Assembly: GCA_002701145.1 (NCBI GenBank)
Contig: PAEE01000064.1
Coordinates: forward strand, 10,908-16,697
Direction: 5' to 3'
Source of the DNA: Methanobacteriota archaeon
Lineage (GTDB): Archaea > Thermoplasmatota > Poseidoniia > Poseidoniales > Poseidoniaceae
DNA length: 5,790 nucleotides
The notes beneath the pieces were generated by a model, which had not been told where the DNA came from, did not search any database, and saw only the letters and a program-made list of their open reading frames with translations. The position numbers were made by a program, and so were the translations under genes. Of this stretch, positions 1 to 5,109 are shown one piece after another. Position 1 is the stretch's first letter. Each line of letters starts with the position of its first letter.

Positions 1-258
1 GCTTACCAATCATACCACGCAGGTGCTATTGGAAGTGGAAGGAATACTGTGATCGAATACTTCGAAAACAACTGGAAGGAGAATTTGACCCTTAATGCAG
101 CAATGAAACTTGGACTCGAGGCCCTAAGAAACGCCAACGACCAGGAACTTAACAGAGATGCTGTTGAAGTGTCGGTTGTCGATAGTGAAGGTTACCGTGT
201 CCTAGACAGGGGAGAAGTCAACAAACAAATTGACAGACTCAAGCCTCTTGAGGAGTGA
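1..258 (+). CDS. psmA: Proteasome subunit alpha, C-terminal part (5' end outside window)
   Basis: This is the last 85 codons of the 20S proteasome alpha subunit, read in frame 1 from the window edge. Alpha subunits form the outer heptameric rings that gate the proteolytic chamber and dock the ATPase regulator in the cytoplasm. The visible part starts with a stretch reading HAGAIGSGRNTVIEYFE, which matches the family signature around the 'AIGSGR' strand-helix junction. It is followed by the 'LTLNAAMKLGLEAL' helix and the 'VEVSVVDSEGYRVLD' strand pair typical of the C-terminal third. About 150 residues, including the gating N-terminus, lie upstream. The chain ends ...DRLKPLEE with TGA at 256-258. 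A GTG at 49-51 is internal and not a real start, because the homology continues upstream of it to base 1. The gene is eight bases upstream of SBDS, the usual archaeal neighbour. Confidence 0.93.
   Translation, partial: AYQSYHAGAIGSGRNTVIEYFENNWKENLTLNAAMKLGLEALRNANDQELNRDAVEVSVVDSEGYRVLDRGEVNKQIDRLKPLEE
251..258 (+). promoter_or_regulatory. Ribosome binding site deciding the SBDS start
   Basis: AGGAGTGA lies inside the last codons and stop of the proteasome alpha gene, 8 bases before ATG 267. It favours that ATG over the in-frame GTG at 255, which would lie inside the Shine-Dalgarno sequence itself. Confidence 0.75.
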
Positions 259-266
259 AGATTCCA

Positions 267-953
267 ATGGTAAGCCTTGACGCAGCAGTCTTGGCACGAT
301 GGGAGTTTGGCGGAAAACGATACGAGATATTGGTTGACCCAGACTTGGTCGAAACATTTCGTTTAGATCCATCCAGTGTTAATCTAGATGATTTTCTGGC
401 AACCGATGAAGTTTGGAATGATGCTAGAGGAGGAGATAGGCCGACTGGTGAGGCTATTGAATCTACATTTGGAACTCAAGATATTTTTGAAATAACCAAA
501 ACTATTCTTGAGAAAGGAAGTATCCAACTTACTACAAACCAAAGAAAACAAATGGTGGAACAGAAGAAACAATTGATTATTCAAGAAATCCATTCAACTG
601 CAATCGATCCTAAAGCCAAAACACCTCACCCTAAGACTAGGATTGAACTGGCATTAGAAGAAAGTCGATTCTCAGTTGACCCTTTCAAGCGTCTCGATGT
701 CCTTGTCAAAGAGGCGATTGATGTTCTGAAACCATTGATTCCATTATCGTTTGAACCGGTAAGAATCGCATTTAGAATTCCTGGTTCAGGTTATGGCTCA
801 GCGGCCAAATTTTTGCGCCCATATCTCGACAAAGATGAGTGGCTATCGAATGGCGACTGGGCATGTATAATTGAATGCCCTCCAGGAATGGCAAATAGCT
901 TGATTGGAAGGGTAAAAGGCGTGGATAGTAATTCCGAAATTAAGGAATTGTAA
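267..953 (+). CDS. SBDS family ribosome maturation factor (archaeal Sdo1)
   Basis: SBDS proteins act with an EF-2-like GTPase in late maturation of the large ribosomal subunit; the eukaryotic member releases eIF6/Tif6. The 228-residue product has the usual archaeal length (about 230). It begins MVSLDAAVLARWEFGGKRYE, matching the family N-terminus. The N-terminal FYSH domain covers roughly residues 1-85 and ends in the hallmark ILEKGSIQLTTNQRKQM (81-97). The helical middle domain contains the signature IDPKAKTPHPKTRIELALEE (113-132). The ferredoxin-like C-terminal domain spans about 160-220. The ATG at 267 is preferred to GTG 255 because the family alignment starts there and the Shine-Dalgarno spacing fits. 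The gene follows the proteasome alpha gene by eight bases, so the two are probably cotranscribed. Nothing in it appears broken. Confidence 0.95.
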   Translation: MVSLDAAVLARWEFGGKRYEILVDPDLVETFRLDPSSVNLDDFLATDEVWNDARGGDRPTGEAIESTFGTQDIFEITKTILEKGSIQLTTNQRKQMVEQKKQLIIQEIHSTAIDPKAKTPHPKTRIELALEESRFSVDPFKRLDVLVKEAIDVLKPLIPLSFEPVRIAFRIPGSGYGSAAKFLRPYLDKDEWLSNGDWACIIECPPGMANSLIGRVKGVDSNSEIKEL

Positions 954-1015
954 CTAACATAACAAGCGTCTGCTTTATCATGGGATGGCGAGTCGCCCGA
1001 AACGGAGACAAAGAA
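954..1015 (+). other. Longest intergenic gap, with a weak TATA-like element
   Basis: This 62-base spacer between SBDS and Rrp4 is the only gap here longer than 25 bases. It holds CTTTATCA at 973-980, which resembles an archaeal TATA element. A start site about 25 bases downstream would fall near 1000, just before the Rrp4 Shine-Dalgarno site. The purine-rich BRE expected before a TATA box is not obvious. The gap also holds an 11-base inverted repeat GGCGA-G-TCGCC (987-997). An internal promoter for the exosome genes is possible but weakly supported; plain readthrough from psmA-SBDS is equally likely. Confidence 0.25.
1004..1008 (+). promoter_or_regulatory. Ribosome binding site deciding the Rrp4 start
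   Basis: GGAGA ends eight bases before ATG 1016. The other in-frame candidate, ATG 980, has no Shine-Dalgarno-like sequence upstream (the preceding bases are CGTCTGCTTTATC), so 1016 is preferred. Confidence 0.65.
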
Positions 1016-1702
1016 ATGTCAGGAGCAAATGAAGGCGCCGAGCTGCGCCTCGTGACTCCTGGAGAGGCCATCGGGGCCTCATCAGGTGCACGAGCAGGAA
1101 CTGGAACCCTAATTATGGGTGACAAACTCATAGCAACCCGAGTCGGGTGGGCTAAAGAAAACAATGGTGTGACATCGGTAGACCCGATTCATGCAGCATA
1201 CATGCCAAGATCTGGTGACCTGGTCATCGGGGTTGTCGAAAGTGTGCGTAACAATCTCTGGTTCGCAGATGTTAACGGACCATTCAATGGACTACTACCA
1301 ATGTCATTAGCACCTTGGAAGGTAGAATTTGGCGCTGCTCGTGAGCAGATGGACATTGGCGATGTAATGTTAGCCCGTGTACAGGAAGTCGATGAAGCAC
1401 ACAATATCGTGTTAACGATGAAAGGTGTAGGACTACGCCGACTAAAGGAAGGAATTATGTCCGAAATTTCAATGAATCATATTTCACGCTTGAGAGGAGA
1501 CGCAGATTCAACTCTACGTCAACTGAAAGAAGCTAGTGACTGCCGCATTATTGTGGCAGAAAATGGACGAGTTTGGGTCGATGGTGAAACAGACGGAATC
1601 GCATTCATGCGTACAGTACTCGATTTGGTACGTAACGAAGGCCACATGGCCACATTCAATGCCTCATTAGAAGCATTAATCGAAAACAGGAGGAATGCCT
1701 GA
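1016..1702 (+). CDS. rrp4: Exosome complex RNA-binding subunit Rrp4
   Basis: Rrp4 forms the three-subunit cap on the archaeal exosome ring, feeding RNA into the phosphorolytic chamber. The 228-residue product has the expected domain order. An N-terminal beta domain (about 8-55) begins RLVTPGEAIG, the equivalent of the family's 'v.PGd.lg', and includes a GTGTL stretch. An S1 domain (about 65-138) contains SGDLVIGVVESVRNNLWFAD and the DIGDVMLARV strand. A KH-like domain (about 145-205) follows. Two glycine motifs in the KH region look altered: residues 161-164 read GDAD where a GxxG-type loop is expected, and the Rrp4-typical GxNG appears as AENG (181-184). The upstream ATG at 980 would add MGWRVARNGDKE, which has no family counterpart. 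The stop overlaps the Rrp41 start by one base. A related S1/KH protein is the only alternative, made unlikely by the neighbours. Confidence 0.92.
   Translation: MSGANEGAELRLVTPGEAIGASSGARAGTGTLIMGDKLIATRVGWAKENNGVTSVDPIHAAYMPRSGDLVIGVVESVRNNLWFADVNGPFNGLLPMSLAPWKVEFGAAREQMDIGDVMLARVQEVDEAHNIVLTMKGVGLRRLKEGIMSEISMNHISRLRGDADSTLRQLKEASDCRIIVAENGRVWVDGETDGIAFMRTVLDLVRNEGHMATFNASLEALIENRRNA
1688..1693 (+). promoter_or_regulatory. Ribosome binding site of Rrp41
   Basis: AGGAGG lies inside the end of the Rrp4 gene, eight bases before ATG 1702. With the TGATG stop/start overlap it suggests translational coupling of Rrp4 and Rrp41. Confidence 0.8.
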
Positions 1703-2439
1703 TGGGCGGATACGGAGATGTAAAATTACTACGTGAAGATGGCTTGCGATTAGATGGTCGGAAAGTCGATGAGATGAGAGAAGTTGAAATCGAAGCAGGT
1801 ATTTTGCCTGCTGCAGATGGTTCTGCTTGGGTAAAGCATGGACTCAATGTTGCAGTTTGTGCAGTATATGGTCCAATGGAGGCTCACCCTCGTAAGATTC
1901 AGCGTCAAGACCGTGCAGTTATCGATGTAAGATACAACATGGCACCATTCTCAACAAGCGACAGAATTCGCCCAGGTTACAACCGACGTTCTCGTGAGAT
2001 TAGTAAGGTTACAGCAGAGGCACTTGAAAGCGTAGTTCTCGTTGAGAGATTCCCACGCTCAAAGATTCGAGTCGAAATAGAGATTCTTGCTGCTGAAGCT
2101 GGAACTCGCTGTGTAGGAATTACTGCTGCTGCAGTTGCTCTTGCTGATGCAGGAATTCCGATGAGAGATATGATTGTAGGTGTAGCAAGCGGTAAGATCG
2201 AGGACACAGTGGTTCTTGACCTTGATAAGGCTGAAGACAACTATGGACAAGCAGATTTGCCAATGGGAATCCTACCTACTACAGGAGAGATTGCTTTCCT
2301 ACAGATGGACGGAGACTTATCGGTTGATGAGTACAACACTTGTATGGAATACAATTTGAAAGCGGCTAGAGAAATTCATGAATTAATGGTCGATGCTCTC
2401 AAGCGCAGATATGTGGAAAAGAATGGAGGTGAGGCTTGA
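1702..2439 (+). CDS. rrp41: Exosome complex catalytic exonuclease subunit Rrp41
   Basis: Rrp41 is the active RNase PH-type subunit of the archaeal exosome. It performs phosphate-dependent 3'-to-5' RNA degradation and the reverse tailing reaction within a hexamer of three Rrp41-Rrp42 pairs. The 245-residue product matches family length. It opens with LREDGLRLDGRK (10-21), the family's 'R.DGR' start. The RNA- and phosphate-binding segment is YNRRSREISK (93-102), with the arginine pair at 95-96. The catalytic stretch EDNYGQADLPMG (178-189) keeps both key aspartates, D179 and D185, with the same six-residue spacing as the catalytic pair in characterised archaeal Rrp41. An intact active site is therefore predicted. 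The gene overlaps its neighbours on both sides by one base (TGATG), consistent with one message and matched subunit synthesis. Confidence 0.96.
   Translation: MGGYGDVKLLREDGLRLDGRKVDEMREVEIEAGILPAADGSAWVKHGLNVAVCAVYGPMEAHPRKIQRQDRAVIDVRYNMAPFSTSDRIRPGYNRRSREISKVTAEALESVVLVERFPRSKIRVEIEILAAEAGTRCVGITAAAVALADAGIPMRDMIVGVASGKIEDTVVLDLDKAEDNYGQADLPMGILPTTGEIAFLQMDGDLSVDEYNTCMEYNLKAAREIHELMVDALKRRYVEKNGGEA
2425..2432 (+). promoter_or_regulatory. Full-length ribosome binding site of Rrp42
   Basis: GGAGGTGA is a full complement of the archaeal 16S rRNA 3' end and lies six bases before ATG 2439. It selects that ATG over the TTG codon at 2436 directly before it. Confidence 0.85.
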
Positions 2440-3221
2440 TGGTAGAACTAGTACCTAGTTTGCTACGTCAAGAACTTGCTGCTCTTGCTGCAAATGACCA
2501 GAGGATAGATGGTAGAGGTCGTTGGGACTCTAGAGATATTACTCTAGAAACTGATTGCCTATACAATGCAGAAGGTAGCGCTAAGGTAACTTGGGGTGAC
2601 ACCATAATTTATGCTGGTGTCAAATTCGAGATTCGAACACCTTGGCCAGACCGACCTGCACAAGGTTCTCTGATGTGTGGAGCTGAACTTCGACCAGTCG
2701 CTGGAAGAAAGTATGAACCGGGACCACCATCACCACAATCTATCGAATTAGGTAGAGTTGTAGACCGTGGAATCCGTGAGTCAGGATGTATTGACATGGA
2801 CTCTCTTTGTATCATACCTGGTGAGAAAGTACTGGGTGTAATGATCGATATCCATGTTCTATCTGACAAAGGAAATATCTTCGATGCGTGTGCACTCGGT
2901 GCTATCGCAGCACTACGAACAGCAGTTGTTCCAGCAGAGAGATTCGATATCGGTGAAGATTACCCATTGGCTGTCTCTATGACTCCAACTATGTGCTCTT
3001 TCACCAGAGTTGGAGGACGCTATGTTCTTGACGCAAATGATGAAGAAGAATTGGGTGGCGATGAGAGGATTCACATCACTCTTGGAGATGAAGGTCACCT
3101 TCATTCACTTCAGAAGGGGTTAAAGGGAACTTTCACGCCGGCGGAATTCGACGAGATACTAGGAGTCGCACAGCAACGCTGCGCCGAACTTGCTAATCTG
3201 GTCAACTCAAAGGAGGCTTGA
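2439..3221 (+). CDS. rrp42: Exosome complex structural subunit Rrp42
   Basis: Rrp42 is the second RNase PH-fold subunit of the exosome ring. It lacks catalysis of its own but helps build the phosphorolytic site with Rrp41. The 260-residue product fits the family (about 260-275). Recognisable segments are DQRIDGRGRWDSRDI (20-34), GRKYEPGPPSPQSIELGRVV (89-108) leading into VDRGIRES (108-115), and the VMIDIHVLSDKGNIFDAC strand-helix region (134-151), all in Rrp42 order. The Rrp41 catalytic EDNYG..AD stretch is absent; the equivalent C-terminal half reads YPLAVSMTPTMCSF (175-188), as expected for the inactive paralogue. The ATG at 2439 is chosen because of its strong Shine-Dalgarno site. Its stop is followed after two bases by the L37Ae start. 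Confidence 0.95.
   Translation: MVELVPSLLRQELAALAANDQRIDGRGRWDSRDITLETDCLYNAEGSAKVTWGDTIIYAGVKFEIRTPWPDRPAQGSLMCGAELRPVAGRKYEPGPPSPQSIELGRVVDRGIRESGCIDMDSLCIIPGEKVLGVMIDIHVLSDKGNIFDACALGAIAALRTAVVPAERFDIGEDYPLAVSMTPTMCSFTRVGGRYVLDANDEEELGGDERIHITLGDEGHLHSLQKGLKGTFTPAEFDEILGVAQQRCAELANLVNSKEA
3211..3216 (+). promoter_or_regulatory. Ribosome binding site deciding the L37Ae start
   Basis: AGGAGG sits seven bases before ATG 3224, inside the final codons of Rrp42. The in-frame TTG at 3218 is too close to this site, and family proteins begin MAKRT, so ATG 3224 is the start. Confidence 0.8.
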
Positions 3222-3223
3222 AA

Positions 3224-3583
3224 ATGGCAAAGCGTACTCAGAAGGTCGGCGCAACCGGTCGATTCGGAGCAAGATATGGTGTCAGTGTTCGACGTAACGC
3301 TGGCATGGCTATGAAGAAGAAATCCTCCAAATACACTTGCCCTAAGTGTCAATACCGCAAGGTTACACGTAAGTCCGTTGGAATTTGGTCTTGCAGCAAG
3401 TGTGACTACACATTCGCTGGAGGCGCTTGGGAACCTTACACTCGTGCTTCAGATGCAAATAACAGAATCATTCGCCGAAACACAGACGGTGCAACAACTG
3501 CTGACATGGCATACATCGCCCAGCAGGCCGCTATTGAATACGAGCGTGCACTAGTCGCTGGTGAAATCGACGAAGAGGAGTGA
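3224..3583 (+). CDS. rpl37ae: Large subunit ribosomal protein L37Ae (eL43) with C-terminal extension
   Basis: This is the zinc-ribbon ribosomal protein eL43 of the large subunit, present in archaea and eukaryotes. The N-terminus MAKRTQKVGATGRFGARYGV is characteristic. The zinc ribbon has CPKC at 39-42 and CSKC at 57-60 (C-x2-C-x14-C-x2-C), followed by the conserved FAGGAWEPYT (64-73). Family members usually end shortly after this point, at about 70-95 residues. Here the chain runs to 119 residues. The extra segment from about residue 85 is TADMAYIAQQAAIEYERALV followed by an acidic end, EIDEEE, and is predicted helical. Base composition does not change at the junction and no frameshift is apparent. 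In many archaea the RNA polymerase subunit gene rpoP follows; here Pcc1 follows directly. Identity is very secure; the tail's role is unknown. Confidence 0.95.
   Translation: MAKRTQKVGATGRFGARYGVSVRRNAGMAMKKKSSKYTCPKCQYRKVTRKSVGIWSCSKCDYTFAGGAWEPYTRASDANNRIIRRNTDGATTADMAYIAQQAAIEYERALVAGEIDEEE
3576..3583 (+). promoter_or_regulatory. Ribosome binding site deciding the TTG start of Pcc1
   Basis: AGGAGTGA covers the last codons and stop of L37Ae and is six bases before TTG 3590. No ATG or GTG in the Pcc1 frame lies near, so this site is the main support for the TTG start. Confidence 0.7.
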
Positions 3584-3591
3584 TTCTTTTT
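3584..3591 (+). terminator. Short T-tract after L37Ae, possible partial terminator
   Basis: TTCTTTTT directly follows the L37Ae stop. Archaeal RNA polymerase can terminate at T-runs of about five or more without a hairpin, so some transcripts might end here. That would lower expression of the downstream genes relative to the ribosomal protein. The tract also overlaps the Pcc1 start region, so it may be only spacer. Confidence 0.2.
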
Positions 3592-3796
3592 GTGGTCTGT
3601 CCGCCTTTCGGTGGATTCCCCTAATGCTAAATCTTTAGCTGCTAGTCTAGCAAGTGAAGAAATCGTAATCATCAATGGTGAGAACCTTTCATTTACCCTA
3701 CAAGAAAGCCGTGCCAAAGATGCAAGAGCTATGTGGAATACACGAATGCGCTCTCTGGTAATTGCAAATCGATTAATCGAAGTGATGGATTCTTGA
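3590..3796 (+). CDS. pcc1: KEOPS complex subunit Pcc1 (short, TTG start)
   Basis: Pcc1 is the small dimerising subunit of KEOPS, which with Kae1, Bud32 and Cgi121 makes the t6A modification on tRNAs reading ANN codons. The 68-residue product is slightly shorter than typical archaeal Pcc1 (about 75-90). It has the expected beta-beta-alpha arrangement: VRLSVDSPNAKSLAASL (4-20), a central strand pair EIVIING and ENLSFTLQE (24-39), and a final helix carrying DARAMWNTRMRSLVIANRLI (44-63). That helix corresponds to the family's 'lRaa.NsllR.i..a..vle.' pattern. Position between L37Ae and prefoldin beta is where Pcc1 lies in many archaeal superoperons. The start is TTG, supported by a Shine-Dalgarno site. 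Sequence divergence is high, so context adds much of the confidence. Confidence 0.82.
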   Translation: MWSVRLSVDSPNAKSLAASLASEEIVIINGENLSFTLQESRAKDARAMWNTRMRSLVIANRLIEVMDS

Positions 3797-3809
3797 ACCC
3801 CCTACTACT

Positions 3810-3817
3810 GAGGAGAT
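3810..3817 (+). promoter_or_regulatory. Ribosome binding site of prefoldin beta
   Basis: GAGGAGAT ends three bases before ATG 3821, in the 24-base gap after Pcc1. This is a slightly tight but ordinary spacing for the core GGAG. Confidence 0.65.
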
Positions 3818-3820
3818 AAC

Positions 3821-4129
3821 ATGGAAGCCGCTCAACAATTGCAAATGGTAGTCGCAGAAGTACAATCTGCAAGACAACAGGTAGCTTCACTCAATGCTCA
3901 ATTACGAGAATTAGAGGGAACCATTGCTGCTGTAAAGAACCAACCAGAGGATTTAGCACTACATCGACAGATGGGTACGATCTTAGTAGAAGTAGATGAT
4001 AGAGAACAATTACTCAAGGATTTAGAATCAACTCTAGAGCAAATGTCCGTTGCTGTTTCCAGCATGGGTGCTAGAGAGGCTGAACTAATTTCGACCTATG
4101 AACAACTCAAACAATCTCTTGAGGGATGA
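3821..4129 (+). CDS. pfdB: Prefoldin subunit beta
   Basis: Prefoldin is a hexameric cytoplasmic chaperone (two alpha, four beta) that holds unfolded proteins in its coiled-coil tentacles and passes them to the thermosome. The 102-residue product shows the beta-class plan. An N-terminal coiled coil (about 1-38) is rich in Q, L and A heptads. A hairpin segment reads LALHRQMGTILVEVDDRE (45-62), matching the family's 'vYk.vG.iLv.vd..e'. A C-terminal coiled coil (about 60-100) follows. It is somewhat shorter than usual (about 115-120), mainly at the ends of the tentacles. Neighbours agree: prefoldin beta commonly follows Pcc1 in this operon. The stop overlaps the start of the DHH gene in an ATGA, implying translational coupling. 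Confidence 0.92.
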   Translation: MEAAQQLQMVVAEVQSARQQVASLNAQLRELEGTIAAVKNQPEDLALHRQMGTILVEVDDREQLLKDLESTLEQMSVAVSSMGAREAELISTYEQLKQSLEG

Positions 4130-5109
4130 AATTGGAAAAATTAGCAGAATGGATTGCAGAAGCCACATCACGTGGCGCTGTTCCTGTTCTTGCTGGAAGA
4201 AATGGCGATATGGATACAATCGGTTCTGCCATTGCTCTAGCCTCTTCAAATCCAGGGTTATTGGCATGTGGGAGGCATGTAGGCAGATTGGCAAGCCGAC
4301 TGTGTGAAGAACTCGAAGCACCATTTAGAAAATTATCAGATTCCCCAAGTTGGCCATCTAAAATAGGTGGGATAATAATCGTAGATGCTGCTGCTGAATC
4401 ACAGACTGGAGTGACATTGCCGGAAGGAGTACCGATTTGTGTAATCGACCACCACGACACATGTGAATGGACTTTTAGTGAAAATGATTTGGAAGTTCGC
4501 GGCAATGCACGTTCAACAACTCAAATGGTATTCGAATATCTAAATCAATTCTCACCTAAGACTCTTACAAATGAAGTTAGGAAGTTGTTGCTTGCAGGAT
4601 TGATAACAGATACAGGAAGATTCCGTCACGCAGATGAATCATCACTACGGTGTGCTGCTGATATATTGGATGGTGCTGATTTCGAATATCAACAATTTGT
4701 CGAAGACATACAAACAGAGAATATTACCGCTAGTGATAGGGGAGCGATAGTCAAAGCATTATCGCGATGCCAATCTATTGAATCAGGGAATTGGAACCTT
4801 GTTCACACATACGCAGGTATTCTCGAGGGAAGAGTTGCTGGCATTCTTGTTCAAGCTGGAGCTGAAGTTGCACTCGTATCACGGAATAGAGATGGCGAGA
4901 CGAGACTAACAGCAAGAGCACCACGCTCATCAACCAAATCAGGTATACACCTTGGTAAGATGATGCAAAAATTAGCCGAAAAGATGGGTGGAGAAGGCGG
5001 AGGGCATGATGGCGCTGCAGGATGGAGTGGCCGTTGTGACAGAATTGCCGGTGAAACCGCTTTCATCAATATACTTGCAAGTATCCGGAGGGAAAGTGAT
5101 GAATCCTGA
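4126..5109 (+). CDS. DHH/DHHA1 family phosphoesterase of the exosome operon
   Basis: The 327-residue protein is a DHH phosphoesterase related to RecJ and NrnA nucleases, a family that cleaves single-stranded DNA/RNA, short oligonucleotides or cyclic dinucleotides with manganese. The DHH domain (about 15-190) has motif I GDMDTIGSA (27-35), motif II IIIVDAAA (83-90), motif III VIDHHD (106-111) and motif IV GLITDTGRFRH (158-168). The C-terminal DHHA1 domain has GGEGGGHDGAAG (288-299), the substrate-binding glycine loop. All metal-binding aspartates (D28, D30, D87, D108, D162) and H109/H110 are present, but the motif I histidine, expected at residue 24, is glycine. ATG 4126 has only a weak, adjacent Shine-Dalgarno site; TTG 4132 is an alternative start. 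The real substrate is unknown. It overlaps both prefoldin beta and the next gene. Confidence 0.87.
   Translation: MKLEKLAEWIAEATSRGAVPVLAGRNGDMDTIGSAIALASSNPGLLACGRHVGRLASRLCEELEAPFRKLSDSPSWPSKIGGIIIVDAAAESQTGVTLPEGVPICVIDHHDTCEWTFSENDLEVRGNARSTTQMVFEYLNQFSPKTLTNEVRKLLLAGLITDTGRFRHADESSLRCAADILDGADFEYQQFVEDIQTENITASDRGAIVKALSRCQSIESGNWNLVHTYAGILEGRVAGILVQAGAEVALVSRNRDGETRLTARAPRSSTKSGIHLGKMMQKLAEKMGGEGGGHDGAAGWSGRCDRIAGETAFINILASIRRESDES
5087..5092 (+). promoter_or_regulatory. Ribosome binding site of the terminal gene
   Basis: GGAGGG lies inside the end of the DHH gene, with its core seven bases before ATG 5099. It is strong support that the following open frame is a real gene. Confidence 0.75.

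Noticed and set aside
49..51. GTG as the start of a small 69-residue protein
   Set aside because: Proteasome alpha homology continues upstream in the same frame to base 1, so this is an internal valine codon.
980..1015. Earlier in-frame ATG that would lengthen Rrp4 by 12 residues
   Set aside because: No ribosome binding site precedes it and the added residues do not match the Rrp4 family start; ATG 1016 has a well-spaced GGAG.
2110..2155. Run of GCT/GCA codons resembling a trinucleotide repeat in Rrp41
   Set aside because: It encodes the alanine-rich helix TAAAVALADA normally present in RNase PH-fold proteins, so it reflects protein composition rather than a DNA repeat.
1977..2250. Overlapping minus-strand open frames of 60-90 codons inside Rrp41
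   Set aside because: They lie wholly within a highly conserved gene, have low-complexity Ser/Thr/Ala-rich translations and no ribosome site; they are shadows of the coding frame.
3797..3820. Gap between Pcc1 and prefoldin beta as a promoter
   Set aside because: Only 24 bases, without any TATA-like sequence; it holds just the ribosome binding site.
4107..4505. Minus-strand open frame of 132 codons opposite the DHH gene
   Set aside because: The DHH motifs are on the plus strand in this exact region; the reverse translation is Ser/Pro-rich and unlike any protein.
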